A program made the position numbers and the translations under genes. From contig JAGWOU010000149.1 of NCBI GenBank assembly GCA_028870815.1, forward strand, positions 1-5,691: 5,691 nucleotides of DNA, read 5' to 3'. The stretch comes from Rhodospirillales bacterium. GTDB taxonomy: Bacteria > Pseudomonadota > Alphaproteobacteria > Acetobacterales > Acetobacteraceae. The notes beneath the pieces were generated by a model that saw only the letters and a program-made list of their open reading frames with translations, was not told the DNA's origin and made no database searches. Position 1 is the first letter of the stretch. The number at the start of each line of letters is the position of its first letter. Shown here piece by piece: positions 1 through 5,691 of this stretch.

Positions 1-11
1 GTTTCTAGCTT

Positions 12-16
12 AAGGA
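12..16 (+). promoter_or_regulatory. Ribosome binding site of bamE
   Basis: AAGGA lies 7 nt before the GTG at 24. It supports this GTG as the start codon, and the resulting N-terminus is a well-formed lipoprotein signal. The promoter lies left of the window. Confidence 0.6.
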
Positions 17-23
17 TCGAAGC

Positions 24-554
24 GTGCGCCTGACCAAGCTGCCCCAATGCCTGCTGCTGACCGCCCTGCTGGGCGTCTCTGGCTGTGCTGTGTTCACCGA
101 CTCGCCCCATTATCGCGGCATTTCGGTTTCACAGAGCGACCTCAAACAGCTAACCCCCGGGGTTTCCCAACAGGCTGATGTGCAGGCGCTGCTGGGCCCG
201 CCGACCTTCGTAGAGCAGTATGATCCGAATAACTGGGTATATGTCTCCCAGGTTACGAAAATGCGTATCGCCCGCACCGAGGGGGTAACCCAGCAGAAGG
301 TTGTGGTGGTGACCTTTAATAGCGATGGCAGTTTCAAATCCGCCACCCAGAAGACGTTGGCGGATGCGGTGCCGGTTGCCATGGATGGCAAACAAACGCC
401 GGTGCCTGGCGGCTCGCCCGGGTTCATCCAGCAGCTCATCGGCGGTGTCGGCAGCTACAACCCGCTCGGTGCGGCGGCCGATAACACCGGCGGCAACGGC
501 GCTTCGGCCCTGGGCGGCAACGGCGCCAGCAGCGGTCTGGGCAGCGGTTTCTAG
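24..554 (+). CDS. bamE: Outer membrane protein assembly factor BamE (SmpA/OmlA lipoprotein)
   Basis: This is the small lipoprotein subunit of the BAM complex, which folds and inserts beta-barrel proteins into the outer membrane from the periplasmic side. The 176-residue product starts with a lipoprotein signal peptide: K5, a hydrophobic stretch at about 10-19, and a lipobox VSGC with the lipidated cysteine at 21. The BamE domain follows at about 28-112. It carries the family pattern TPGVSQQADVQALLGPP (44-60), then the NNWVYVSQ strand (69-76) and a VVVVTFNSDGSF strand (93-104). The segment GGSPGFIQQLIGGVG (129-143) matches the extension seen in alphaproteobacterial homologues. The last 30 or so residues are rich in Gly, Ala and Asn and contain GGNGAS twice. 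The start is GTG with a good Shine-Dalgarno. The stop lies 4 nt before the next ATG, so it probably leads an operon with the PhoX-like gene. Family assignment is firm; the role of the tail is unknown. Confidence 0.93.
   Translation: MRLTKLPQCLLLTALLGVSGCAVFTDSPHYRGISVSQSDLKQLTPGVSQQADVQALLGPPTFVEQYDPNNWVYVSQVTKMRIARTEGVTQQKVVVVTFNSDGSFKSATQKTLADAVPVAMDGKQTPVPGGSPGFIQQLIGGVGSYNPLGAAADNTGGNGASALGGNGASSGLGSGF
489..526 (+). repeat. Short direct repeat in the bamE 3' end
   Basis: The 14-bp unit GGCGGCAACGGCGC occurs at 489-502 and again at 513-526, a period of 24 bp or exactly eight codons. It encodes the repeated GGNGAS in the Gly-rich tail of BamE. The in-frame period suggests a small internal duplication, though low-complexity Gly codons could also produce it by chance. 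Confidence 0.6.
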
Positions 555-558
555 GCTC

Positions 559-2130
559 ATGCGCCGGCGGCCAATGGTGCTTGGCGGCCTCGCCGCGCTG
601 GCGGCCAAGGCAGGGCACGCGCAAAACGCCACACCGCCCCTCGCGGTGCAAAATCCCCAGGCGGCGGTGCTGGACGACAAGATCGGCCCCGGTTTTTCCC
701 GATTTGTGATCGCCCGCTGGGGCGATCTGCTGCAGCCGGATGCGCCGCCTTTCAACCCAGAGGCGCTGACAGCCGCGCAGGCAAACGGCCAGTTTCCTTA
801 TGACGCAGTCATCGCGGCGCTCGTCTCGCCACCCCCGGCGCAGGATGGTATTCCGCGCCTCGTGCTGGTCACCGCCAACCCCACGGCCCCGGCGCGCATG
901 CTTTTCCCCGGCGGTGTGGACAACCCCGGCGTGGCGGGGCGCGAACAAGGCGCCACGGTGGTGAACCTGCAATATCTTGGCGGACGCTGGGTAACCGTTG
1001 TGGGCGGCTATCAGACCCGCCGCCTCTCAGATGGCACGCTTTGCCAGCTCTCTGGCCCTGCTGCCGCCCAGATCGGCGCCACAGTGCAGGGCGTGTTGGC
1101 GGTGAATGGCGCTTGCGCCGCGCCCTGGGGCAATGTGCTACTGGCAGAGGGCGATGCAGGACCGTGGCTCGCAAGGCTGGCGGGGCTTGGGCTTGGATAT
1201 GGTGACCCCGCCGAGGCGGCGCGTTATGGCTGGGTAGTGGAATTCGACCCGCTGGACCCGCTTTCCCTGCCCATGAAGCGCACCGCGCTGGGGCGCATTG
1301 CCAGGGCCGGTGTGTTGGCCACAACCGCCCAGGACGGACGCCCGGTGGTGTTCTTCACCCAAGATGCGGCAGCGGGCATGCTGTTCCGCTTCGTCGCGAC
1401 TACAAACGCGACAGACGGCACGGCGCTGGATTCCGGCACTTTATCCGTGGCGGTTCTGGGCGGAAACGGCGTTGACTGGGTGGACCTGCCTAACGATGTT
1501 CCAACCTTGGCGGGCTTGGCCAATGCCGGCATTACCGCGGGCGGTGAAAGTTTCGATGCCCCCGGTGGATTGGCCCTGAGTGCCGATGGCGGCACGCTTT
1601 ACATGGCCTGCGCGGGCAATGCGGGGCGCAGCGCGGCGGATGCGCTGAATCCGGGCGGCGACGCGGGGCATATCGTGCAATTCAAGCTGCCCGGCGGCGA
1701 CTCTACGACGCGGCATTTTTCCGCCGGGTTGGCTTTAATAGCGGGCAATCCGGCCACCGACAAAGTCACGCGATACGGCCCCGGCAGCCAGGCCTGGCTG
1801 CGCAAGCCGCGCACGCTGGGCCTCGACCCCGCCGGTAATCTGTGGATCGGCACCGACCAGCGTGGCGATACCTCGCAAACGGCGGATGGGCTGTTCCTGA
1901 TGCAGACCACGGGCCCGGCCCAAGGTGCGGTGGCATGCGCCTATCTTGCGCCAGTGGGTGCCGCCGCTGGCGGCGCGGCTTTTGATGCCACCAGCAAAAC
2001 GGCCATTTGCGCGGTGCGCCACCCCGGTGCCACGCCCGATGCCAGCTTCAACAAGCCGGCGACGCGCTGGCCCACTTTGCGGCCGGATATGCCGCCGCAA
2101 ACCACGATCATCGGGCTGGTGACGGCGTGA
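559..2130 (+). CDS. PhoX-like DUF839 family protein (putative Tat-exported phosphatase)
   Basis: PhoX enzymes are exported calcium- and iron-dependent alkaline phosphatases with a beta-propeller fold. From the ATG at 559 the product is 523 residues, somewhat shorter than typical PhoX. The N-terminus MRRRPMVLGG followed by an Ala-rich stretch and GHA-Q (19-22) resembles a short Tat signal, which fits the family. Conserved blocks appear in order: RWGD (53-56), MLFPGG (114-119), LSGPAA (164-169), NGACAAPWGNVLLAEGD (183-199, with C186 in the place of the family's active-site cysteine), YGWVVEFDPLDP (223-234), KRTALGR (240-246), GNLWIGTDQ (426-434) and RHPG (487-490). The frame stays open upstream through bamE, but that part is antisense to nothing family-like, and 559 gives the signal peptide. 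No good Shine-Dalgarno is visible, so coupling to bamE translation (stop at 552-554) is likely; ATG 574 is a less likely alternative. Several acidic motif positions look altered, so family membership is firm but phosphatase activity is not assured. Confidence 0.85.
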   Translation: MRRRPMVLGGLAALAAKAGHAQNATPPLAVQNPQAAVLDDKIGPGFSRFVIARWGDLLQPDAPPFNPEALTAAQANGQFPYDAVIAALVSPPPAQDGIPRLVLVTANPTAPARMLFPGGVDNPGVAGREQGATVVNLQYLGGRWVTVVGGYQTRRLSDGTLCQLSGPAAAQIGATVQGVLAVNGACAAPWGNVLLAEGDAGPWLARLAGLGLGYGDPAEAARYGWVVEFDPLDPLSLPMKRTALGRIARAGVLATTAQDGRPVVFFTQDAAAGMLFRFVATTNATDGTALDSGTLSVAVLGGNGVDWVDLPNDVPTLAGLANAGITAGGESFDAPGGLALSADGGTLYMACAGNAGRSAADALNPGGDAGHIVQFKLPGGDSTTRHFSAGLALIAGNPATDKVTRYGPGSQAWLRKPRTLGLDPAGNLWIGTDQRGDTSQTADGLFLMQTTGPAQGAVACAYLAPVGAAAGGAAFDATSKTAICAVRHPGATPDASFNKPATRWPTLRPDMPPQTTIIGLVTA

Positions 2131-2558
2131 TCCAGATTCTCCGGGCCTTGCCCGGCGCGGCGGAACTTGAGGCATGTTTCGCCATCCGCATGGCAGTGTT
2201 TGTGACCGAACAGGGCGTGCCCGCGGCAGAGGAACTGGACGAATTGGACGCCACGGCGCTGCATGTTCTGGCACTATGGAATGGTGAGCCGGCTGGCACT
2301 GCCCGCGCCATCAAGAAAACCCAAGGCTTGTGGAAAATTGGCCGAGTGGCGGTACAGGCGCCGTTCCGCAAGTTCGGCATCGGCAAGGCGCTGATGCAAG
2401 GCATAGAGGCAGAATGCCCCGGCGGCGCGTTTATTCTTGATGCGCAAACCCATGCGATCGGGTTCTACGAGCGTCTGGGTTACGCGGCGGAAGGACCGGA
2501 ATTCATGGATGCCGGCATCCCTCACAGGCTCATGCGGAAGGCAGCATCAGCGCCGTAA
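2127..2558 (+). CDS. GNAT family N-acetyltransferase (ElaA/YjcF-like)
   Basis: This is a 143-residue single-domain GNAT protein that should transfer an acyl group, usually acetyl, from CoA to an amine; the substrate cannot be told from sequence. The subfamily pattern IRMAVFVTEQGVP (20-32) is followed by acidic E36, D38 and D41 and by H46. The core strand IGRVAV (71-76) leads into the acetyl-CoA pyrophosphate loop RKFGIGKAL (81-89, R-x-x-G-I-G). LDAQ (104-107), FYERLGY (113-119) and EFMDAGIPH (125-133) complete the signature of the ElaA/YjcF-type acyltransferases. The start is GTG at 2127, overlapping the upstream TGA in GTGA, so translational coupling to the PhoX-like gene is likely; no clear Shine-Dalgarno is present. 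The next in-frame start upstream (2007) would add 40 residues unlike GNAT proteins. Its 3' end overlaps the convergent thioesterase gene by 29 bp. Confidence 0.88.
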   Translation: MIQILRALPGAAELEACFAIRMAVFVTEQGVPAAEELDELDATALHVLALWNGEPAGTARAIKKTQGLWKIGRVAVQAPFRKFGIGKALMQGIEAECPGGAFILDAQTHAIGFYERLGYAAEGPEFMDAGIPHRLMRKAASAP

Positions 2559-2958
2559 GGGCTTCGCGCGCGGCATCGGGCAGCGGGGCTGGGCGCTTGT
2601 CCGTGCCCAGATGCACCAGGACCGACTCGCCCGTCGCGGCCAGTTTTCCATCCTGGAATATGGCTTGCGCCACGCGAACCGAGCTGTTGCCAATAGTCTT
2701 TACCGCCGTACCGATCTCGACCTCGCCGGGCCAAAAGAGTTCGGCGCGGAAATCCAGTTCGATTCGCGCGGTGACAAAGCTGCCCGCATCCAGACGGTAA
2801 GAGCCAAACACGCGGTCGATCAATTCGCAGCGCCCGGTTTCCAGAAAGGTAGCGAAGACGGTATTGTTCACATGGCCTTGGCGGTCGGTGTCGCTGTAGC
2901 GCAGCTTGTCAAAGGAGCGAAGCGGGAAGTTTTCGAGTCTTGGCTGGTCTTGCATCAT
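2530..2958 (-). CDS. Acyl-CoA thioesterase, hotdog fold (4HBT/YbgC-FadM-like)
   Basis: The product is 142 residues, the usual size of a single hotdog domain, and should hydrolyse an acyl-CoA thioester in the cytoplasm. The active-site motif YSDTDRQGHVNN (21-32) contains the second aspartate of D-T-D (D25), which corresponds to the catalytic Asp of 4HBT-type enzymes, and the GHVNN typical of this branch. The helix that follows (NTVFATFLETGR, 32-43) and the strands FVTARIELDFRAEL (61-74) and GEVEIGTAVKTIGNSSV (78-94) fit the fold. It is the last gene of a minus-strand set: ATGATG at 2958-2953 overlaps the dehydrogenase stop TGA (2957-2955), either by 4 nt (first ATG) or 1 nt (second ATG). The second ATG sits at a better distance from the ribosome binding site. 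Acyl chain preference cannot be deduced. Confidence 0.88.
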   Translation of the reverse strand: MMQDQPRLENFPLRSFDKLRYSDTDRQGHVNNTVFATFLETGRCELIDRVFGSYRLDAGSFVTARIELDFRAELFWPGEVEIGTAVKTIGNSSVRVAQAIFQDGKLAATGESVLVHLGTDKRPAPLPDAAREALTALMLPSA

Positions 2959-4361
2959 GCCTCCGGGATCGTCTTGCCAGGATTGAACCGCCCTTCCGGG
3001 TCTAAAGCGTGTTTAACGGCACGCATCAATGAGAGTTCGATGGGCGATTTATGCGCGGCCATGCCGGTCAGGCGTAGCTGGCCGATACCATGCTCCGCCG
3101 AAAAGCTGCCCTGCATGGAAACCGCCAGCGATTCCACATCCGTGGTGAGGCTGTCTTTCAAGGCCGTGATATCCGCCACGGTTTGGCCCGCCGGAGGGCG
3201 GATGTTAACGTGCAAATTGCCGTCCCCCACATGGCCGAAAATATTGGGGCGCAGGCCGGGATATGTCTCCGCCACCAGGGCTTCGACGGCCTGCACCATC
3301 TCTGCGAGGCGACCGAGTGGCACGGCTATGTCGTGCTTCACGGCACCACCCTCACGCAGCTCGCCCTCCGAAATATTCTCGCGCAAGACCAGAAACGCAA
3401 GCCGCTCGCGCTCAGATTGGGCGATGGCGGCGTCCAGCGCCCTGCCCTCCTCCAACGCCGCCATCAGTGTGGTTTCCAGCAACTCGCGCGGGTCTCCGGC
3501 ACCTTCCAGGGCCGAGACTTCCAGCAGAAGATAGGCCGGTGCTTCAAAAGGCAAACGCCCGCCTTGCGTATGTGCCGCGCCCAGCGCCAGCGCGGCGTGG
3601 GTGCAAAATTCGCAAAGAGTAAGGGCGGTGCCGGCGGCGGCGCGCAGGGACGTGAAAATGCCCAGCCCTTGCGTGAGATTTTCGATGCCAACCAGCGCCG
3701 AGGCACGGGAGGCGATGCGCGGGTAGAGCCGCAGCGTGGCAGCCGTAATCAGCCCCAGCGTGCCCTCGGCGCCTATGAAAAGCTGCTTCAGGTCATAGCC
3801 GGTGTTGTCTTTACGCAACTCGGAAAGGCCATGCCAGATGGTGCCGTCCGCCAGCACCACCTCCAGCCCCAGCACCTGGGCGCGCATGCTTCCATAGGAA
3901 AGCACCTGCAAACCCCCGGCATTAGTGGAAATGACACCGCCAATTTCGGCAGTGCCCTCCGCCGCCAGGCTGACCGGGAAAAAGCGGCCTGCTTCTGCGG
4001 CAGCCTGCTGCAAGGCAGCTAAAGTCATACCGGCCTCGACGGTGATGGTGTCCGCCACCACGTCCAGCTCCCGCATGGCGCGCAACCGGGAGAAGGAAAG
4101 AATAATCTGGTTAGGTGCGGCGATGGGCACGGCTCCCGCCACGAGACCAGTATTGCCACCCTGCGGTACGATACGAACATTGTGCGCGGCACAAAGTTTA
4201 ACGGCTTCCGAAACTTGCTGGGTGGATGCAGGCAGAATGGCGGCCAAAGCCGGGTTGTTTACCAGCCCGCGCCAGTCCTGCTCGTAAGGCGCACGGTCCG
4301 CAGGTGCCGTGAGCACGGAGGTTTCGCCCAGAGCCGCTTGCAGGGCCTGGAGCAATTCCAT
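2955..4361 (-). CDS. FAD-linked D-2-hydroxyacid dehydrogenase (D-2-hydroxyglutarate dehydrogenase type)
   Basis: This 468-residue flavoprotein belongs to the GlcD/DLD/D2HGDH group, which oxidises D-2-hydroxyacids to 2-oxoacids and passes electrons to a carrier or quinone. The PCMH FAD-binding domain spans roughly 35-215, with PQGGNTGLVAGAVP (66-79), the GGVISTNAGG loop (141-150), RKDNTGYDLKQLFIG (183-197) and GAEGTLG (197-203). The C-terminal domain carries VKHDIAVP (341-348), GHVGDGNLH (376-384) and SAEHGIGQ (421-428). H377, H384 and E423 match the divalent-metal site of the family, followed by the catalytic-type H424. R327, S331 and K342 have the same spacing as the substrate-carboxylate residues I recall for human D2HGDH (R, T, K), which favours D-2-hydroxyglutarate or a similar substrate over glycolate. 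D-lactate remains possible. The ATG is 4 nt after the stop of the upstream fzlA-like gene and has only a weak Shine-Dalgarno, so coupled translation is likely. In D-2-hydroxyglutarate-using bacteria the enzyme clears the by-product of the SerA reaction; serA is not in the window. Confidence 0.9.
   Translation of the reverse strand: MELLQALQAALGETSVLTAPADRAPYEQDWRGLVNNPALAAILPASTQQVSEAVKLCAAHNVRIVPQGGNTGLVAGAVPIAAPNQIILSFSRLRAMRELDVVADTITVEAGMTLAALQQAAAEAGRFFPVSLAAEGTAEIGGVISTNAGGLQVLSYGSMRAQVLGLEVVLADGTIWHGLSELRKDNTGYDLKQLFIGAEGTLGLITAATLRLYPRIASRASALVGIENLTQGLGIFTSLRAAAGTALTLCEFCTHAALALGAAHTQGGRLPFEAPAYLLLEVSALEGAGDPRELLETTLMAALEEGRALDAAIAQSERERLAFLVLRENISEGELREGGAVKHDIAVPLGRLAEMVQAVEALVAETYPGLRPNIFGHVGDGNLHVNIRPPAGQTVADITALKDSLTTDVESLAVSMQGSFSAEHGIGQLRLTGMAAHKSPIELSLMRAVKHALDPEGRFNPGKTIPEA
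2960..2964 (-). promoter_or_regulatory. Ribosome binding site of the thioesterase gene
   Basis: On the minus strand GGAGG lies 1 nt before the first ATG (2958) and 4 nt before the second (2955), inside the last codons of the dehydrogenase gene. The spacing favours the second ATG as the main start, shortening the protein by one residue. Confidence 0.55.
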
Positions 4362-4365
4362 GGTC

Positions 4366-5034
4366 TTAAAAATCCAGATCCGCGTAATGTGGCGGCGGTG
4401 TCATTCCGTTCACACGGTCCGACAAGATGGAGCGGAAGCTGGGGCGGGATTTGATGCGAGCGAACCATTCCTTCGCCGCGGGTGAAACGGACCAATCGAC
4501 ATCACCCATGAAATCCAGCGTAGAGAGCATAGCGGCGGCAGCGAAATCCGCCACTGAGAGATTTGCCCCCGCCAACCAACGCCGGTGCTCGGCAAGCCAG
4601 CCTATGTAAAGCAGATGCTGCTTCAAATTGGCGTAGCCCGCACGCAGGGCGTTGCCATCTGGCGCGCCAAGCTTGAGGGCCTGCTTAAGATGCTTTTCCC
4701 AATAAAGGTTGCGGACGACCTCGTCGTAAAATGTCTCGTCGAACCAGGCCACGAGGCGGCGGGTTTCCACGCGTTCCGGCTGGGAACGGCTGAGCAGCGA
4801 TGTATCGGGATAGGCTTCCTCAAGATACTCGCAAATCACCCGCGAATCCGGGATGACGAGCCCGTTGGCCTCGATTAGCGTCGGCACCGTGCAGGCGGGG
4901 TTCAGCTCAAGATAGCTGTCTTGGCGGTCCCACACCTTCTCGGCTCGCAACTCGAAGGGAAGACGTTTCTCCGCAAGAACCATTCGTACCTTACGCGAAT
5001 AGGGGGAGAGCGGAAGGTGGTAAAGGACTCGCAT
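4366..5034 (-). CDS. fzlA: GST-superfamily protein, probable FzlA (FtsZ-binding division regulator)
   Basis: The product is 222 residues with a two-domain glutathione S-transferase fold. The thioredoxin-like N-terminal domain (about 1-76) has LPLSPYSRKVRMVL (7-20), the cis-proline motif NPACTVPTL (45-53, P51) and PDSRVICEYLEE (62-73). The helical domain (about 86-200) has AWFDETFYDEV (96-106) and the N-capping box LSVADFAAAA (159-168). The C-terminal tail NGMTPPPHYADLDF (209-222) is what makes me name FzlA: alphaproteobacterial FzlA proteins end in a conserved HYA/DxLDF-type tail, and the first helix and FDxxFxxEV region also resemble them. In Caulobacter FzlA binds FtsZ, curves its filaments and is needed for constriction, rather than acting as a detoxifying GST. 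Seen here are the GST fold and the tail; the FzlA role is inferred from remembered family features. The alternative is an uncharacterised GST. It leads the minus-strand set with the dehydrogenase 4 nt downstream. No Shine-Dalgarno precedes the ATG. Confidence 0.8.
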   Translation of the reverse strand: MRVLYHLPLSPYSRKVRMVLAEKRLPFELRAEKVWDRQDSYLELNPACTVPTLIEANGLVIPDSRVICEYLEEAYPDTSLLSRSQPERVETRRLVAWFDETFYDEVVRNLYWEKHLKQALKLGAPDGNALRAGYANLKQHLLYIGWLAEHRRWLAGANLSVADFAAAAMLSTLDFMGDVDWSVSPAAKEWFARIKSRPSFRSILSDRVNGMTPPPHYADLDF

Positions 5035-5040
5035 GGCGGG

Positions 5041-5046
5041 ATTATG
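5041..5046 (-). promoter_or_regulatory. Possible -10 element upstream of the fzlA-like gene
   Basis: On the minus strand CATAAT (one mismatch to TATAAT) ends 6 nt before the ATG at 5034. If used, transcription would start at or next to the ATG, giving a leaderless or nearly leaderless message, which fits the absence of a Shine-Dalgarno. No convincing -35 box is seen at the right distance, so this is a weak call. Confidence 0.25.
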
Positions 5047-5064
5047 CCATTCAAAAAAGCGTAC

Positions 5065-5101
5065 AAAAAGAGGCCGCCTTTTTAAAAAGACGGCCTCTTT
5101 T
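5065..5101 (-). terminator. Rho-independent terminator after gltB (potentially bidirectional)
   Basis: A perfect 11-bp inverted repeat, AAAAGAGGCCG at 5066-5076 and CGGCCTCTTTT at 5091-5101, encloses a 14-nt loop. On the minus strand the stem ends in a five-U run (5069-5065), the classic intrinsic terminator form, and it begins 14 nt after the gltB stop codon. The loop itself contains the 12-bp palindrome CTTTTTAAAAAG (5078-5089). The structure is symmetrical enough to work from either strand, but only gltB transcripts approach it from within the window. Confidence 0.85.
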
Positions 5102-5115
5102 GAAAGTAACGATGA

Positions 5116-5691
5116 TTAAGCCGTTTTCAGCGCCGGGGCGTCGTCAAGTGCCTCCGGCAGATAGGCGACGTACTCCTTGGGCACCACCTGCCAGAAATGC
5201 GGCGCCTCGCGCTCCCAGTCGTTCAGCAGCGTGGCGGCGTAGGTGCTCTCGGTTTCCGCCACATGGCGCTCGACCAGCGTTTTCAACACGCCCGCCCAAT
5301 AGCTGGACGCCACACGCTGCCAATGCAGTGTTTCCTTGTTCACCCGCATCTCGAACTTCTGCGCGCGGTCGTAAACAAAGGCCACACCTCCGGTGAAGCC
5401 CGCGCCGAAATTGTCGCCCACCTCGCCCAGAATGACGACCGTGCCGCCAGTCATGTACTCGCAGGCGTTGGAGCCAACACCTTCGACAACCGTGACCGCC
5501 CCGGAATTGCGCACGGCGAAACGCTCGCCCGCCAAGCCCGCCGCGAACAGGCTGCCTGCGGTGGCGCCGTAAAGCACCGTGTTGCCGATGATGGCGTTCT
5601 CGTTGGTCTTCAACTTGGAGGCCGGGCCGGGCCGCACCACAATGTTGCCGCCGGAAAGACCCTTGCCGACATAGTCATTGGCGTCGCCAAA
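5116..5691 (-). CDS. gltB: Glutamate synthase large subunit, C-terminal part (partial)
   Basis: The open frame continues through the window edge, giving 191 C-terminal residues and a TAA stop at 5118-5116. They form the GXGXG domain that closes the large (alpha) subunit of NADPH-dependent glutamate synthase, which makes glutamate from glutamine and 2-oxoglutarate. Visible parts are DANDYVGKGLSGG (3-15 of the fragment), the right-handed beta-helix repeats with GNTVLYGATAG (36-46), GERFAVRNSGA (55-65), VEGVGSNACEYMTGGTVVILG (from 69) and NFGAGFTGGVAFVYD (94-108), then the C-terminal helical tail with LLNDWE (155-160) and FWQVVPKEY (166-174). The GTG at 5640 is only an internal valine codon and not the start. 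The amidotransferase and FMN-binding domains lie to the right, outside the window. The small subunit gltD is not seen on this side, and a terminator closes the transcript here. Confidence 0.95.
   Translation of the reverse strand, partial: FGDANDYVGKGLSGGNIVVRPGPASKLKTNENAIIGNTVLYGATAGSLFAAGLAGERFAVRNSGAVTVVEGVGSNACEYMTGGTVVILGEVGDNFGAGFTGGVAFVYDRAQKFEMRVNKETLHWQRVASSYWAGVLKTLVERHVAETESTYAATLLNDWEREAPHFWQVVPKEYVAYLPEALDDAPALKTA

Noticed and set aside
325..558. N-terminal extension of the PhoX-like frame into bamE
   Set aside because: The 78 extra residues are an out-of-frame reading of bamE, Arg- and Ala-rich, and would bury the Tat-like signal that begins at 559.
2007..2126. Upstream extension of the GNAT frame
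   Set aside because: The added 40 residues overlap the end of the PhoX-like gene and do not resemble GNAT proteins, while the GTG at 2127 gives a normal-length domain.
1735..2274. Minus-strand open frame of 179 codons across the PhoX-like/GNAT junction
   Set aside because: It is antisense to two recognised genes and its Arg/Pro/Ala-rich product has no motif.
2437..3534. Long plus-strand open frame (365 codons) across the thioesterase and dehydrogenase genes
   Set aside because: It lies antisense to two clearly recognised genes, its product is rich in Arg and Ser with no domain pattern, and such long open antisense frames are expected in GC-rich DNA.
3090..4022. Plus-strand open frame of 310 codons inside the dehydrogenase region
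   Set aside because: It is fully antisense to the FAD-linked dehydrogenase, whose motifs run through the whole stretch; its own product shows no recognisable domain.
5100..5396. Plus-strand open frame starting at the terminator
   Set aside because: It is antisense to the conserved GXGXG domain of gltB and has a Pro/Arg-rich, domain-free product.
5638..5640. GTG as a start of a separate small gene
   Set aside because: The frame continues without a stop to the window edge and the extra residues (DANDYVGKGLSGG) are standard GltB sequence, so this is an internal valine codon.

Overview
The window is gene-dense, GC-rich DNA that looks like ordinary chromosome of an alphaproteobacterium. The clues are a BamE lipoprotein of the alphaproteobacterial type, an FzlA-like GST-fold protein with the tail motif TPPPHYADLDF, a D-2-hydroxyglutarate-dehydrogenase-type flavoprotein and the end of a large glutamate synthase subunit. 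A placement in or near Acetobacteraceae/Rhodospirillales is only an impression from codon use and gene style; no rRNA or other marker is present.

Layout. On the plus strand, 24-2558 holds three tightly packed genes: bamE (outer-membrane assembly lipoprotein), a PhoX-like DUF839 protein with a likely Tat signal, and a small GNAT acetyltransferase. The gaps are 4 nt and then a 4-nt overlap, so they are probably co-transcribed, with bamE at the front. On the minus strand, read from right to left, 5034-2530 holds fzlA-like, an FAD-linked D-2-hydroxyacid dehydrogenase and a hotdog-fold thioesterase, again with almost no spacing (4 nt, then a 1- to 4-nt overlap). The two sets converge, and the GNAT and thioesterase genes overlap by 29 bp at their 3' ends with no terminator between them. 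Further right on the minus strand is the C-terminal 191 codons of gltB, which runs off the window. It ends at a strong hairpin terminator at about 5065-5101.

How the genes relate. The clusters do not form one obvious pathway. The minus-strand trio pairs a predicted cell-division regulator with two metabolic enzymes: a D-2-hydroxyacid oxidase and an acyl-CoA thioesterase. The plus-strand trio joins envelope biogenesis to a possible exported phosphatase. I found no mobile element, CRISPR array, tRNA, rRNA or riboswitch, and no gene-free stretch above 300 bp; the longest gap is the 81 bp between gltB and the fzlA-like gene.

Nothing here is convincingly a new biological system. The points most worth a second look are the PhoX-like protein that seems to lack several conserved acidic residues, the very short space between the gltB terminator and the fzlA-like start codon, and the linkage of the fzlA-like gene to a D-2-hydroxyacid dehydrogenase.
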